64,000 nucleotides of DNA from Chitinophaga horti (GCF_022867795.2 NZ_CP107006.1:4588001-4652000), one strand, 5' to 3'; shown: positions 24,213 through 34,631, numbered from the stretch's first letter. Numbers and translations are program-made. Notes: a model not told the origin generated them from the sequence alone.

Positions 24213-25124
24213 TTATGGTATCACTTTAATGATGAAATGTTTAACAATGCTTTTACTTTCGTCAACCGTATGATTGAAGGCAACAAAGGTCGCCGTGTAT
24301 ACACCGGCTGCAGGGTATACGTAAGTATATTCTTCCTTATCAGGATCGATAATGCTTTTCACACCCACACTTACGTCCGGCGCGATGCGGCCTACGAACA
24401 GCGGCTTAGTAATAATCCAGCTGGTTTTGGTGGCAGCAGTCGCATCTCCACCGGTTACCACCAGGCTGCTGGCTCCGATCGTCCACCTTGCATTGGCGGG
24501 TGTCCAGACATCGCTGAAACGTGTCCAGTAAGGGACGTCGTCAGCCAGCGTGCTTAGAGGAATACTGCGTTCGGGTAGTACATTGTTAACACTCCAGTTG
24601 GTAATGGTCCAGGTGCGTTGTGTAGTGCCGGTTACGCCGCTGTATTTTAACGCTATGAACAATGAATCGTCCACCCCGCTTACCAGGTCGCTAAGATTGA
24701 CAGCGCCGGAGTTAACCGCCGTAGCGCTGGTAGCCAGCGCCAATCTGGGCGTAATGTCGGTCCAGGCCCCGGTCACCACCGCCATAGAATCACGGATGTT
24801 AATTTTACTGGCCGCCAGTACTTTTAGTGTATTCGTTTGGTTACCGAATTGTGCGGTCGAGGTGAAGGATAATATCACATCACCCAGTTGCTTACTGGGG
24901 GTACGGTTCGCATATCGCTTACCCGGTTCGCCGGAATAGAAAGCCAGGTTGCCGGTGCTGCCCGTAAAGACAAACCGCGTGGTATCACCCAGCTTGTACG
25001 TAAAGGTATCAGCTACCAGTTTCGACGGATCAAGGGTGGCGTTGAAGGACGGCGCATCGACTTTCATTTCCTTTGAACAGGAGACAGCGAACAATGCGGA
25101 TATTAAGAAGCAGTAACGTTTCAT
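24213..25124 (-). CDS. SusE-position surface lipoprotein (DUF5017-like)
   Basis: The 303-residue protein starts with a lipoprotein signal (MKRYCFLISALFAVSCSKE, Cys at 16). It has a beta-rich body with two possible Ig/PKD-like halves, the second ending VYPAAGVYTATFVAFNHT. Proteins in this position downstream of SusD are usually surface glycan-binding lipoproteins that help capture the polysaccharide. The DUF5017 label is by resemblance (early YKLGDTTRFVFTG; ITNWSVNN) and is tentative. It lies between susD (21 bp) and GH88 (5 bp). Confidence 0.75.
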   Translation of the reverse strand: MKRYCFLISALFAVSCSKEMKVDAPSFNATLDPSKLVADTFTYKLGDTTRFVFTGSTGNLAFYSGEPGKRYANRTPSKQLGDVILSFTSTAQFGNQTNTLKVLAASKINIRDSMAVVTGAWTDITPRLALATSATAVNSGAVNLSDLVSGVDDSLFIALKYSGVTGTTQRTWTITNWSVNNVLPERSIPLSTLADDVPYWTRFSDVWTPANARWTIGASSLVVTGGDATAATKTSWIITKPLFVGRIAPDVSVGVKSIIDPDKEEYTYVYPAAGVYTATFVAFNHTVDESKSIVKHFIIKVIP

Positions 25125-25145
25125 CTCTAACAGTTTTGTGGTGGA

Positions 25146-27179
25146 TTACCAGCCTGGATTTTGCACCAGATCTTTGTTCAGGTTCAGTTCATAAGTAGGT
25201 TTCGGAAGCAGCACGTGCCTGGCTGAAACGGCGCGCACACCGGCCAGGCCGTTCACATTACCGGTGGCGGTTACACTCGCACCATTACCTGTTGCATACG
25301 CCGCAAATTCAGCCATATCGTTGACGAAGTTGCCCCAACGGATCAGGTCTGCTTTTCGTACGGCTTCAAAACATAACTCACGCATACGCTCATCCCGGAT
25401 CGCGAGCTGAAAACCCGCCTGATCCAAGCCGGCTGTAAGCTCATACTCATTACCACTGGTGATCGTCGCAGTAGCCGTTGCCGCCACACCTGCGTAGGTA
25501 AACACGGCGCCTGTCAACGCTGCGCTGGACGCACCGGTTGTATGGGTTGGCGGTGTATTGGTAGATGTACCTGCTGTTGTTACGGTGTACAGTCTGCCAC
25601 CGTTGGTTACCTGTGTATTGGCTGCATACGTAACACCCGGCGTCCAGAAGGTGCCGATTACCACAGTTGGTGCTGCACTGTAGTAAGAGCCGGCAGTTAA
25701 CGCGCCCGGACTGCTCAGGTAAATACCCGTTACCCGGTTGCTTGTAATCACCGACGTTGCCGTTGCACCGTTGCCGCCACCACCGGAAATCACGATAGCA
25801 GGTGCCGTCGTATAGCCTGATCCCTGGTTTGTGATGGTAAAGGATTTCACCACGTTGCCATTCATTAAACCGTATGCTCTTTTCCGCACTTCATTAATGT
25901 ATGGATAAGCCGCACCCGGACCGTTTTCATGATTCTCTGCCTCTGCACGCATCAGCAACACATCCGAATAACGGATCACCGGCCAGTTGATGTTATAAGT
26001 ACCGCCCACGCCATTGATGTTACGGACAGATTGCGGTGCCAGCTCACGACGGAACTTACCGGCGCACATCATCCATGGCGAAGTACGCGCTGCTTTCACG
26101 CGCGGATTACCGCTGTAGATATAATTCGCACAATTCCAGTCACGGCGGATGTCGAGCGACGATTTATTAGGTGTCGCGGTACTGGCCGGATCTACCTGGT
26201 AGGCATCGAACAACTTGCGTGTTACCCATACCCAGGCAGCAGATGAATAGGAGCTGGTGTCGGTAGCGACGATGGCAGATTGTATGCCTACGAAGTTGCC
26301 GATATCGTTACCGCTTTTATTCGGCACGCCCGGCGCAGCGCCTTGTGAGCCCAGTTCCCAGATGCTTTCTTTGATGTCGTACTGATCGCGCGACAGGTTC
26401 GTAAATACCTGGCGATAGTCCGGGTTCAACGCGTGCAGGCTGGAGTTGATCACCTTATCACAATAAGTAATTACATCTTTATATTTTGATGCGTCATGCT
26501 GCGGGTAACCGGCCCAGTATAAATATACACGTGCCAGCACGGATTGTACCGCAGTAAGCGTAACCACATCGTTGTAACCCAGCTTTGCGGAGGTATAATC
26601 TTTCAGCAACACTTCCGCTTCTTTCATATCCTTTTCGATCTGTTCGTACACTTGTTTCTGCGGCGCAGCCGGTATGTTCACTTCATTGATCGCAAGCGTT
26701 CTTAATACAAGCGGCACATCACCATAGTTGTGCGTCAGCAGGAAATAATAATAACCGCGTAAAAAAATCGCCTGCCCTTTAATGATATTGCGGCGGGTGG
26801 AATCCATTTCGGGTTTGTTGATATTTTCCAGCAACGAATTGATGTTGCGGATGCCTACATAACAGTACCGCCATATGCCGGCCACATACACCTGCGAAGC
26901 GTCATAATTGTAACGCAAGCCGCGTGTGTCGCCGTCCGCCGTGCGGTTCGACATTACTTCGTCCGTCGTGGTGGTAAAGTTGAAGCCCATTACCTGGCCA
27001 TATAATTCAGAACGGATAAGGTTGCTGTAAATCGCGTTGAGCGACTGTTGCAGCTGCGCCTCCGTTTCGTAATAGTTCGTATTGCCGTAAAAGTCGGTTG
27101 GTTTTGTATCGAGGAATTTATTACAGGAGCTGAAACCTGCCAAAGCGATTGCTAATATCCAAATGCGTTTCATGTTCAT
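25146..27179 (-). CDS. SusD/RagB-family glycan-binding lipoprotein with inserted domain
   Basis: SusD proteins are outer-membrane lipoproteins that cover the SusC channel and bind the glycan. The 677-residue product has a lipoprotein signal (Cys at 19), TPR-like helices (QAIFLRGYYYFLLTHNYGDVPLV), WPVIRYSDVLLMRAEAEN, INEVRKRAYG, and the C-terminal AIRDERMRELCFEAVRKADLIRWG, ending NPGW. Typical relatives are 500-560 residues. The surplus is a Gly/Thr/Ala-rich block at about residues 446-577 (DNA 25449-25844) that replaces the usual short loop before the RDER helix and looks unrelated to SusD. An alternative start is M3. It is 4 bp after the SusC gene. Confidence 0.94.
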   Translation of the reverse strand: MNMKRIWILAIALAGFSSCNKFLDTKPTDFYGNTNYYETEAQLQQSLNAIYSNLIRSELYGQVMGFNFTTTTDEVMSNRTADGDTRGLRYNYDASQVYVAGIWRYCYVGIRNINSLLENINKPEMDSTRRNIIKGQAIFLRGYYYFLLTHNYGDVPLVLRTLAINEVNIPAAPQKQVYEQIEKDMKEAEVLLKDYTSAKLGYNDVVTLTAVQSVLARVYLYWAGYPQHDASKYKDVITYCDKVINSSLHALNPDYRQVFTNLSRDQYDIKESIWELGSQGAAPGVPNKSGNDIGNFVGIQSAIVATDTSSYSSAAWVWVTRKLFDAYQVDPASTATPNKSSLDIRRDWNCANYIYSGNPRVKAARTSPWMMCAGKFRRELAPQSVRNINGVGGTYNINWPVIRYSDVLLMRAEAENHENGPGAAYPYINEVRKRAYGLMNGNVVKSFTITNQGSGYTTAPAIVISGGGGNGATATSVITSNRVTGIYLSSPGALTAGSYYSAAPTVVIGTFWTPGVTYAANTQVTNGGRLYTVTTAGTSTNTPPTHTTGASSAALTGAVFTYAGVAATATATITSGNEYELTAGLDQAGFQLAIRDERMRELCFEAVRKADLIRWGNFVNDMAEFAAYATGNGASVTATGNVNGLAGVRAVSARHVLLPKPTYELNLNKDLVQNPGW

Positions 27180-27183
27180 CAGT

Positions 27184-30100
27184 TTAGAAGGTGACGTTTA
27201 ATCCGGCTACATAGGAAAGGGCGTGAGGATACACGGCGTAGTCGAAACCGGGCGTGAGGTTGCCGTCCCTGCCGGACACTTCCGGATCGGTACCGGAGTA
27301 ATTAGACCAGGTGTACAGGTTTTGTGCAGATGCATACAAGCGGACGTTTTTGATCTTCGCACGTTTCAACACAGCAGGAGGCACCGTGTAACCCAGCGAT
27401 ACGGTACGCAGCTTCAGGTAAGAACCATCTTCTATCACACGGGAAGAGTAAGCGGCGTTACCCATACCACCGGCACGGAACAACGTGTTGCTCGGGTTTG
27501 TCGGCGTCCAGCGGTTGGCGTAGGTGGCCAGCTGGTTCAGGTTCGGGTTGTTCACGATACCACCTTCAAACACATAACGGTTGGCATTCACCACATCGTT
27601 ACCGTACGACCATTGTAACAATACGTTCAGGTCGAAATTACCGTACTGGAAATCATTACTGAAACCACCCGCGTGTTTAGGCAGGCCGCTGCCGATAATG
27701 GTGTAGTCCTGGTTGTTCACGTTGAGGTCACCATTCAGGTCGCGGTATTTGATATCACCCGGACGAATGGCCGTACGTGCGGAACCGTTAGTTGCGACAT
27801 CTGACTTTAAAAGATAAGTCCCATTCGGCATCAGGTCGAAATCGCTGTATTGATATACGCCGTCGAATACCAGTCCGTACATCTCTCCCATCGGCCTGCC
27901 AATGGCAGAAATATACGGGAACAGGCTGGAGTAGGTTGTATTGAAGAACGTACCGTTGCCTGAAAGGATAGACGTTTGTCCTTCCGTGAGTTCCAGGATT
28001 TTATTTCTGTTGAAACTGATGTTAAAGTTGCTGCTCCAGGTGAATTTCTTTTGTTCTATAATGACGCCGGCCACGGTGAATTCCAGCCCCCTGTTTTGCA
28101 GTTTGCCGATATTTTTGAATCCAAGACCATTCTCTACACCAATACTGTAAGGCAATGCCGCGTTCAGCAGCAGATCGCGCGTAGTGCGGTGGTAAGCGTC
28201 GATCGTAACGGACAGGCGGCTGTTGCGGAAGAACGACAGGTCGAGGCCGATGTTGGTTTGTTCGTTCGTTTCCCACTTCAGGCTCGGGTTACCGGCAGAG
28301 CTGATAAACGCGCCGATAGCAAGCGGATTGTTGCCTGCAGCATACCAGAAGTTACGGTTGCTCAGCGTCAGTTGCGGCATGTAAGCGAAGTCGCCCACAC
28401 GGTTGTTACCGGACGCACCATAACCGATCCTCAGTTTCGCATCAGAGATCACACGCAGCGGTTTCATAAACTCCTCGCTGCTGAAACGCCAGGCGGCAGA
28501 TGCTGCGGGAAAGTAACCCCAACGTCCTCCCGGTGCAAACTTGGAAGAACCATCGGCACGAACAGAGGCGGAGAATAAATACCTGGATTGATAATCGTAA
28601 TTCACACGGGCCACTGCCGACGCCATTGTCCAGGAGGATGCAGAAGAGGTGAGCGAAGTATTGGCGGGCGGCGCCAGGTCGATGGCATCCAGGCCGAGTT
28701 CTTCGTTTGGTATTTGTGTGGCAGACAAGCGCCTGATGGCAGATTTGTTCCCCTGCGCTTCAAACACTGCCAGCGCGGTAAAATTGTGTACTTTGTTCCA
28801 GCGTTTCCGATAATTCAGGCCCGCTTCACTTCTCCATGTGGAGGATGGACGAAACTCGATAGAACCATTCACGCCATTAGAACTCCATTTACTGCCCGAT
28901 TGCGTTTTCGAGTTATTGAACACATCTATCTCACGGTTCCAAACGTTCATACCGCCCGCAACCCGCAGCGTAAGGTCTTTTATAAGTTTGTATTCTGCAT
29001 AAGCATTCGCGTTCAGTACATGCTCTTTATTAAGTGTAAGCTGATTGCTGATGTGCTGGTACGGGTTTACACGGTAGTCCTGGTTATTCGCCAGTTCGTT
29101 ACCCGGATCATAAAACTCATCGATCAGGTTTACACCACTGTCGCGGCCAGATATGCTCGTGGTCGGACGAAAGCCCCATACCGAATACAAGGTGGTAGCC
29201 GATGCATAAAAGTTAGCAGCGGAAATGGGCACACCAAAAGCTTCGCTGTAGGCATAGTTCGCATTAAGCCCCACCTTCAGCCGGTCGCTCACGGTTTGGT
29301 CCAGTGAGAAGCGGCCCTGGTAACGTTTAAAACCACTGTTGATGATAATCCCTTTCTGGTTATTGAAGTTGCCGGAGAGTGAGTACTTCGTTTTATCCGT
29401 ACCACCGCGTACCGCAATATCATGGTTCTGGTTCTGACCCACCTGGTAAACATAATCCTGCATGTCCAGCGACTCCACATTGCGATAATCCTCCAGCGTG
29501 ACGCCCTTGGCCAGGTAAACAGAATCATAAATAGCGGGATTGATATCGCCTACATAGCGTACAAACTCGTAGGCATCCATCATTTTTTGTTTCTGCGGAT
29601 TCTGTTGCCAGCCGTAATAGGCGTTGTAAGTCACCTGCGGGGCGCCTGTTTTACCTTTTTTGGTGGTGATGAGGATAACCCCGTTAGAACCACGCGCACC
29701 GTAGATAGCGGTGGCGGAAGCATCTTTCAGGATGTCGATCGACTCGATGTCGGCCGGGCTGATCGCATTGGCATTCGCGTTTTCGGTCGGGAAGCCGTCA
29801 ATTACATACAACGGCGAGTTATCCTGCGAAATAGACCCTGCCCCGCGGATGGTGATGTTGGCCACCGAACCGGGCTGACCGTCGTTACTCGCTACGGTTA
29901 CACCCGCTACGCGACCGGCCAGCGCCTCGTCGAACGATTTTACCGGGGCCTTTGAAAAATCTTTCATGTTTACGCTGCCCACGGCGCCGGTAAGATCTTT
30001 ACGGGCCTGGGTGGCATAACCTACTACCACCACGTCGCTCAGACTGCCCACCTTTTCCTTCAGGCGAACGGCGTATTCGGTTTTATTATCCACCTTTACT

Positions 30101-30378
30101 TCGGTGGTTTCGAAGCCCACGTAAGAAAATACGAGTGTGGCGCCGGAGGCTACCGAAATGGTAAACCGGCCTTGTTCGTTCGTATTGGCTCCTGCTTTGT
30201 CATTTTTAACGGAGATGGTTACGCCTGGTAACAGCTCGCCATTTCCATCCCGCACCGTTCCTGAAATCGTTTTTTTCTGTCCAAATAAAATAAGAGGAAA
30301 TAGTAGCATCCATAAACTCCCCCAAAAAACCTTCGCGGCATACCGGGACGTTGGTACAACAATTTTTGTGTTCATCAT
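27184..30378 (-). CDS. SusC/RagA-family TonB-linked outer-membrane transporter
   Basis: SusC proteins import oligosaccharides across the outer membrane using TonB energy. The 1,064-residue product has an N-terminal signal, a carboxypeptidase-like regulatory domain (about 38-110, ISGTVRDGNGELLPGVTISVK), the TonB-box region (SLSDVVVVGYATQARKDLTGAV), a plug with YVIDGFP and the motif SIDILKDASATAIYGARGSNG, then a 22-strand barrel ending in an aromatic residue (VAGLNVTF). It is the first gene of the operon SusC-SusD-lipoprotein-GH88 and is divergent from the HTCS gene. No clear TTTG / TAnnTTTG pair was found in the 199-bp gap. Confidence 0.96.
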   Translation of the reverse strand: MMNTKIVVPTSRYAAKVFWGSLWMLLFPLILFGQKKTISGTVRDGNGELLPGVTISVKNDKAGANTNEQGRFTISVASGATLVFSYVGFETTEVKVDNKTEYAVRLKEKVGSLSDVVVVGYATQARKDLTGAVGSVNMKDFSKAPVKSFDEALAGRVAGVTVASNDGQPGSVANITIRGAGSISQDNSPLYVIDGFPTENANANAISPADIESIDILKDASATAIYGARGSNGVILITTKKGKTGAPQVTYNAYYGWQQNPQKQKMMDAYEFVRYVGDINPAIYDSVYLAKGVTLEDYRNVESLDMQDYVYQVGQNQNHDIAVRGGTDKTKYSLSGNFNNQKGIIINSGFKRYQGRFSLDQTVSDRLKVGLNANYAYSEAFGVPISAANFYASATTLYSVWGFRPTTSISGRDSGVNLIDEFYDPGNELANNQDYRVNPYQHISNQLTLNKEHVLNANAYAEYKLIKDLTLRVAGGMNVWNREIDVFNNSKTQSGSKWSSNGVNGSIEFRPSSTWRSEAGLNYRKRWNKVHNFTALAVFEAQGNKSAIRRLSATQIPNEELGLDAIDLAPPANTSLTSSASSWTMASAVARVNYDYQSRYLFSASVRADGSSKFAPGGRWGYFPAASAAWRFSSEEFMKPLRVISDAKLRIGYGASGNNRVGDFAYMPQLTLSNRNFWYAAGNNPLAIGAFISSAGNPSLKWETNEQTNIGLDLSFFRNSRLSVTIDAYHRTTRDLLLNAALPYSIGVENGLGFKNIGKLQNRGLEFTVAGVIIEQKKFTWSSNFNISFNRNKILELTEGQTSILSGNGTFFNTTYSSLFPYISAIGRPMGEMYGLVFDGVYQYSDFDLMPNGTYLLKSDVATNGSARTAIRPGDIKYRDLNGDLNVNNQDYTIIGSGLPKHAGGFSNDFQYGNFDLNVLLQWSYGNDVVNANRYVFEGGIVNNPNLNQLATYANRWTPTNPSNTLFRAGGMGNAAYSSRVIEDGSYLKLRTVSLGYTVPPAVLKRAKIKNVRLYASAQNLYTWSNYSGTDPEVSGRDGNLTPGFDYAVYPHALSYVAGLNVTF

Positions 30379-30577
30379 AATTTGTGGAATTTATGACCTG
30401 GTTGATTTTTTCACTTACCTGCAATTATGTAAATCCCCGGCACACAGCGGGGCGAGAATCGTAAATGAATAGGGTGAATTTTATAAACACACCACAACAA
30501 TTTGATTATCAAACCGATAAAATACGACTTCTGTCGAAAAAACTCCCTTTTTTCCCGCCATTGCTTATATTAGGGGC

Positions 30578-33500
30578 ATGATTTTCCGGCGAATGTTCCT
30601 GGTATACCTGCTGATCGCGGTCGCTTTTTCCACAAAAAGCCGGGCGCAAACAGCCAGTTTCCAGCACCTCACCGTGGAGGACGGGCTGTCGCACAACGCC
30701 GTTTTAGCCATCACGCAGGACAGCCAGGGCTTCCTTTGGCTGGGTACCCGGTATGGCCTCAGCCGGTACGACGGGCAACGTTTTAAGATTTACAGGACCA
30801 ACCCGGAAGACAGTACCTCCCTGCCGGACAACCAGGTGGTGTCCTTATATATAGATAAGCAGCAGCAAATGTGGGTGGGCACCACGGCCGGCGTTTCGAG
30901 GTTTAACCCGGTTACCGGTAAATTTACCCGGGTGTCCCTTTACAGCGGGCGACAAACAAACATCAACTGTATTTACCAGGATACGAAGGGGCAGTATTGG
31001 TTCGGCGGCAATAACGGGCTGTACGTGTCCAACGGCACATCCATCCGCAAACTGGAACCGCCGCAACTCGCGGGCTGGGTCATCCGCGCAATTTACGAAG
31101 ACCGGAGCGGCAGCATCTGGATCGCGACCAATACCGGGCTGTCCAAAATTACCGGCGAGCAGGTGCAAACCTTTCATCCCGGCGAGGGCGCTCTGGCCGG
31201 ATTGTCCATGAACTTTATTACCGCCATTGCCGAAGATCCTTCGGGTAAATTATGGATAGGCACCCAGACTGCCGGCATCGATATTTATGATCCTGCTACC
31301 GGTAAGATGACGCATCTTGGTCACCCGGGCATCGTGAACAACATCGTGCGCCGCATTGTACGCGACCGTGAAGGTAAAATGTGGGTGGGCACGCAGGAAG
31401 GGCTGAGTATTATTGATCCGGCCACCATGCAACAGCAATCCTATCAGCATGAGGCAGGAAACATCGCCAGCATCAGCCAGAACTCTATTCACAGCATGTA
31501 CGAGGACGGTAACGGCTCTATGTGGCTGGGCACCTACTTCGGCGGCGTGAATATGTCGCACCGGTACGGAACGGCGTTTACCGCCTGGCAGAACACACCG
31601 CGGCTGAACGGCGTGAGTAACAACGTGATCAGCAACATGCTGGAAGATGCGCAACATAACCTGTGGATCGGCACCGAAGGCGGCGGTTTAAACTACCTCG
31701 ACCGCAAAACGGGTAAGTTCACCTGGTACAAACACGATCCTACCGATCCGCAAAGCCTGGGCTCCAACCTGGTGAAAGTGGTGTATGAAGATAAAGACCA
31801 TCATATATGGATAGGCACCCACGGCGGCGGGCTTAACCTGTTACTACCCAACGGCCGGTTCCGGCGCAGCTTTTACAGCGCCGGCGATCCAAGTTCTTTT
31901 TCGCGGGAGATCACGGCGATGCTGGAAGATAGTAAAGGGCGTTTCTGGGCCGGCGCCAACGACCGGTTACATTTATTACACCGGCGCGGCGAGGAGCTCG
32001 TAAAAGAAAAGGACTCATCACTCATCAGCGATATCGAACGTACTTCCATCCGCGCCTTGCTCGAAGATGCAAAGGGGCGCATCTGGATTGGAACTATTTC
32101 CGGTATTTATATACTGAACGGCGACTCGCTGCAACGCCTGCAGCCCGGTTATGTAAATGCCATTCAACAGGATTCGCGTCATAATATATGGATCAGCATG
32201 TATTACGGCGGGCTTATCCGCTATAACAAAAACCTGCAAGAGCAGCGCCATTATACCGAGAAGGACGGACTGCCCAACAGCAATGTGCTCGGCCTGCTTG
32301 AAGATGCGCAACACCTGCTCTGGATCAGCACCGACAATGGCCTGGTAAAATTCGATCCTGATAAAAACACGTTCCAGACTTATACGGTAAGCGATGGGAT
32401 TGCGGGCAATGTATTTAACTACAACTCCTTTTTAAAAGACAGCCGTGGCGAATTACTTTTCGGGGGATACAATGGCATTACCAGTTTTTACCCCGAACGG
32501 CTAACCGTCAATAACCACAAGGCTCCCATCCGGTTTACCGGGCTTAAGTTGTTCAACAACCCCGTGGGCATCGGGGATGCCAGTAAGTTGCTGGAGCAGG
32601 ATATAGCCTTCACCAAAGAGCTACGCTTTCGTCCCAACCAGGAAGTTTTTACGCTCGACTTTGCGCTGCTGAACTTTGTAAAAAGCAACAAGAACCGTTA
32701 CGCTTACCGCCTCGAAGGGGCCGACCGTGACTGGATAGAAACCGCTGTTCCTTCGGTTACGTACACGAACCTATCTTCCGGCCAATATACGTTTTGGGTA
32801 AAGGCCGCGAACAACGATGGCGTGTGGAGTGAGCCGGTTAGCATTGATATTACCGTACTGCCGCCCTTCTGGCGTACCTGGTGGGCGTACAGCCTGTACG
32901 CGATCGTGGTGGCGTTGCTGGTCTTCGGTATTTCCCGCTTCTTCTTCCTGCGGGCGTTGCTGCGTAAAGAAGAAGAACTGCACCAGGTGAAACTGAACTT
33001 TTTTACGCACATCTCCCACGAAATTCGCACGCACCTTACCTTACTGATGGCGCCTGTTGAAAAGATGCTGGACGATAATAACACCACCGCCCTTTCCCAG
33101 ATGCGCAGTAACGCCGACCGGTTATTAAAACTGGTGAGTGAGCTGATGGACTTCCGCAAAGCAGAAAGCGGCCATCTCACTTTACGCGTGCAGGAGCAAG
33201 ACCTGATCAGCTTCCTGGACGGTATATACACCAGTTACCGCGAATTGTCGCTGGAGCGGAACATCAGTATCAGTTTTACACATGATATTGAAAATGTACC
33301 CTTGTACTTCGACCCCGGTCAGCTCGAAAAAGTGTTCTTTAACCTGCTCGGTAATGCGTTTAAGTTTACGCCTGCCGGCGGACGTATTCAGCTGCATGTG
33401 GCCACTGCCCGTAACAGTGTGACCGTTACCGTTACCGACAACGGCCGTGGCATTGCCGCCGATCATCTCGATAATATATTTTCCAACTTCTTCCAGGTGC

Positions 33501-34555
33501 AGGACCATGGCGTGCAGAACACCGGTTACGGCATTGGGCTGGCACTGTCGCGGCACATTGTGGAGCAGCACAAAGGCCGCCTGGAAGTAAGCAGCGAACC
33601 GCCCACCACAGACAAAGAAGGCCGCACCACCTTTACCGTTACCCTGCTGCAGGGCAAACGCCACTTCGAAGGCACCCAGCACGTAATCGGCGAAACCGTG
33701 CAGCATGAACATGTAGCACCGATAGCCACCACTGACTTTAACGATACAGATGTAGCTCCGGCAGCACCCGGTGATGCTACGTTCACTATTCACATCGTGG
33801 AAGACAACCCGGAACTGCGCGCACTGGTCCGCGATATCTTCCGGGACCAATACCATATACTGGAAAGTGCCAATGGTGCCGATGGCCTGCAACTGGCTGG
33901 CACCCACATCCCCGACCTGGTGATCAGCGACGTGATGATGCCCGATATGGACGGGCTGCAACTTTGCCAGGCGCTAAAAACCGATGAACGCACCAGCCAC
34001 ATCCCGGTGGTACTGCTCACCGCCAAAAGTTCGCAGGCCGATCATGTAAGCGGCCTGGAAACCGGCGCAGACCTATATCTCACCAAACCTTTCAGTGCTC
34101 AGGTATTATCGCTCAACGTACGCAACCTGCTTGCCTCCCGCGAAAAGATGCGCGAACGCTTCAGCCATCAGTTACAGGCAGCCGAACCCGCACCCATCGC
34201 CGTGGCCGAAGCGGTGCCCAACAGCGTCGATACGGCTTTCCTCGAAAAGGTAATGGCGCTGGTGGAGGAATACATGGATGATCCGGACTTTGGGGTAGAC
34301 ATGCTTGCGAAAAAGGTGGCCATGAGTCAGCCAGTGTTATATAAGAAGCTGAAGGCCGTGACCAACATGTCGGTAAACGACTTTATCAAATCCCTGCGAT
34401 TAAAAAAAGCGGCGGAGCTCATCCGCACGAAAAAACATACCGTGTACCAGGTGGCCTACATGGTGGGATATAGCGACAGCAAATACTTCAGCCGCGAGTT
34501 CCGGAAACAGTTCGGCAAAACGCCTACCGAGTACGCCGGTCAGCCCGAATTATAA
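30578..34555 (+). CDS. Hybrid two-component system regulator (HTCS)
   Basis: This 1,325-residue one-protein two-component system senses glycan breakdown products in the periplasm and activates its polysaccharide locus. It has a signal peptide (about 1-25), two seven-bladed propellers of reg_prop repeats (about 30-690, repeated GxxWIGT units), a Y_Y_Y domain (about 700-765), a membrane helix (about 770-795), HisKA with H814, HATPase (DNGRGIAADHLDNIFSNFF, TGYGIGLALSRHIVEQH), a receiver with D1118 (DLVISDVMMPDMDG) and a C-terminal AraC helix-turn-helix (about 1215-1325). The H-box reads SHEIRTHLT where SHExRTPLT is usual, so the conserved proline is replaced by histidine. It is divergent from SusC and followed by the PL8 lyase. 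Confidence 0.96.
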   Translation: MIFRRMFLVYLLIAVAFSTKSRAQTASFQHLTVEDGLSHNAVLAITQDSQGFLWLGTRYGLSRYDGQRFKIYRTNPEDSTSLPDNQVVSLYIDKQQQMWVGTTAGVSRFNPVTGKFTRVSLYSGRQTNINCIYQDTKGQYWFGGNNGLYVSNGTSIRKLEPPQLAGWVIRAIYEDRSGSIWIATNTGLSKITGEQVQTFHPGEGALAGLSMNFITAIAEDPSGKLWIGTQTAGIDIYDPATGKMTHLGHPGIVNNIVRRIVRDREGKMWVGTQEGLSIIDPATMQQQSYQHEAGNIASISQNSIHSMYEDGNGSMWLGTYFGGVNMSHRYGTAFTAWQNTPRLNGVSNNVISNMLEDAQHNLWIGTEGGGLNYLDRKTGKFTWYKHDPTDPQSLGSNLVKVVYEDKDHHIWIGTHGGGLNLLLPNGRFRRSFYSAGDPSSFSREITAMLEDSKGRFWAGANDRLHLLHRRGEELVKEKDSSLISDIERTSIRALLEDAKGRIWIGTISGIYILNGDSLQRLQPGYVNAIQQDSRHNIWISMYYGGLIRYNKNLQEQRHYTEKDGLPNSNVLGLLEDAQHLLWISTDNGLVKFDPDKNTFQTYTVSDGIAGNVFNYNSFLKDSRGELLFGGYNGITSFYPERLTVNNHKAPIRFTGLKLFNNPVGIGDASKLLEQDIAFTKELRFRPNQEVFTLDFALLNFVKSNKNRYAYRLEGADRDWIETAVPSVTYTNLSSGQYTFWVKAANNDGVWSEPVSIDITVLPPFWRTWWAYSLYAIVVALLVFGISRFFFLRALLRKEEELHQVKLNFFTHISHEIRTHLTLLMAPVEKMLDDNNTTALSQMRSNADRLLKLVSELMDFRKAESGHLTLRVQEQDLISFLDGIYTSYRELSLERNISISFTHDIENVPLYFDPGQLEKVFFNLLGNAFKFTPAGGRIQLHVATARNSVTVTVTDNGRGIAADHLDNIFSNFFQVQDHGVQNTGYGIGLALSRHIVEQHKGRLEVSSEPPTTDKEGRTTFTVTLLQGKRHFEGTQHVIGETVQHEHVAPIATTDFNDTDVAPAAPGDATFTIHIVEDNPELRALVRDIFRDQYHILESANGADGLQLAGTHIPDLVISDVMMPDMDGLQLCQALKTDERTSHIPVVLLTAKSSQADHVSGLETGADLYLTKPFSAQVLSLNVRNLLASREKMRERFSHQLQAAEPAPIAVAEAVPNSVDTAFLEKVMALVEEYMDDPDFGVDMLAKKVAMSQPVLYKKLKAVTNMSVNDFIKSLRLKKAAELIRTKKHTVYQVAYMVGYSDSKYFSREFRKQFGKTPTEYAGQPEL

Positions 34556-34607
34556 TTTTCTCCCCTTTTATTTTGAAAAATCACCCTGCCTGCGAAGTGC
34601 CGTGGGT

Positions 34608-34615
34608 TATTTTTG
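34608..34615 (+). promoter_or_regulatory. -7 element in front of the PL8 gene
   Basis: TATTTTTG is an exact TAnnTTTG match ending 16 bp before the probable start codon of the lyase gene (34632). No matching -33 element is seen at the usual spacing, which would fit a promoter that needs an activator such as the HTCS. Confidence 0.4.
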
Positions 34616-34631
34616 TGGCACATCGAACGTT

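Noticed and set aside
33182..33961. 259-codon frame antisense to the HTCS kinase region
   Set aside because: Covers conserved kinase and receiver motifs on the other strand; not a separate gene.
34602..34631. Longer N-terminus for the PL8 lyase
   Set aside because: The ten extra residues precede a perfect signal peptide that begins at the ATG 34632.
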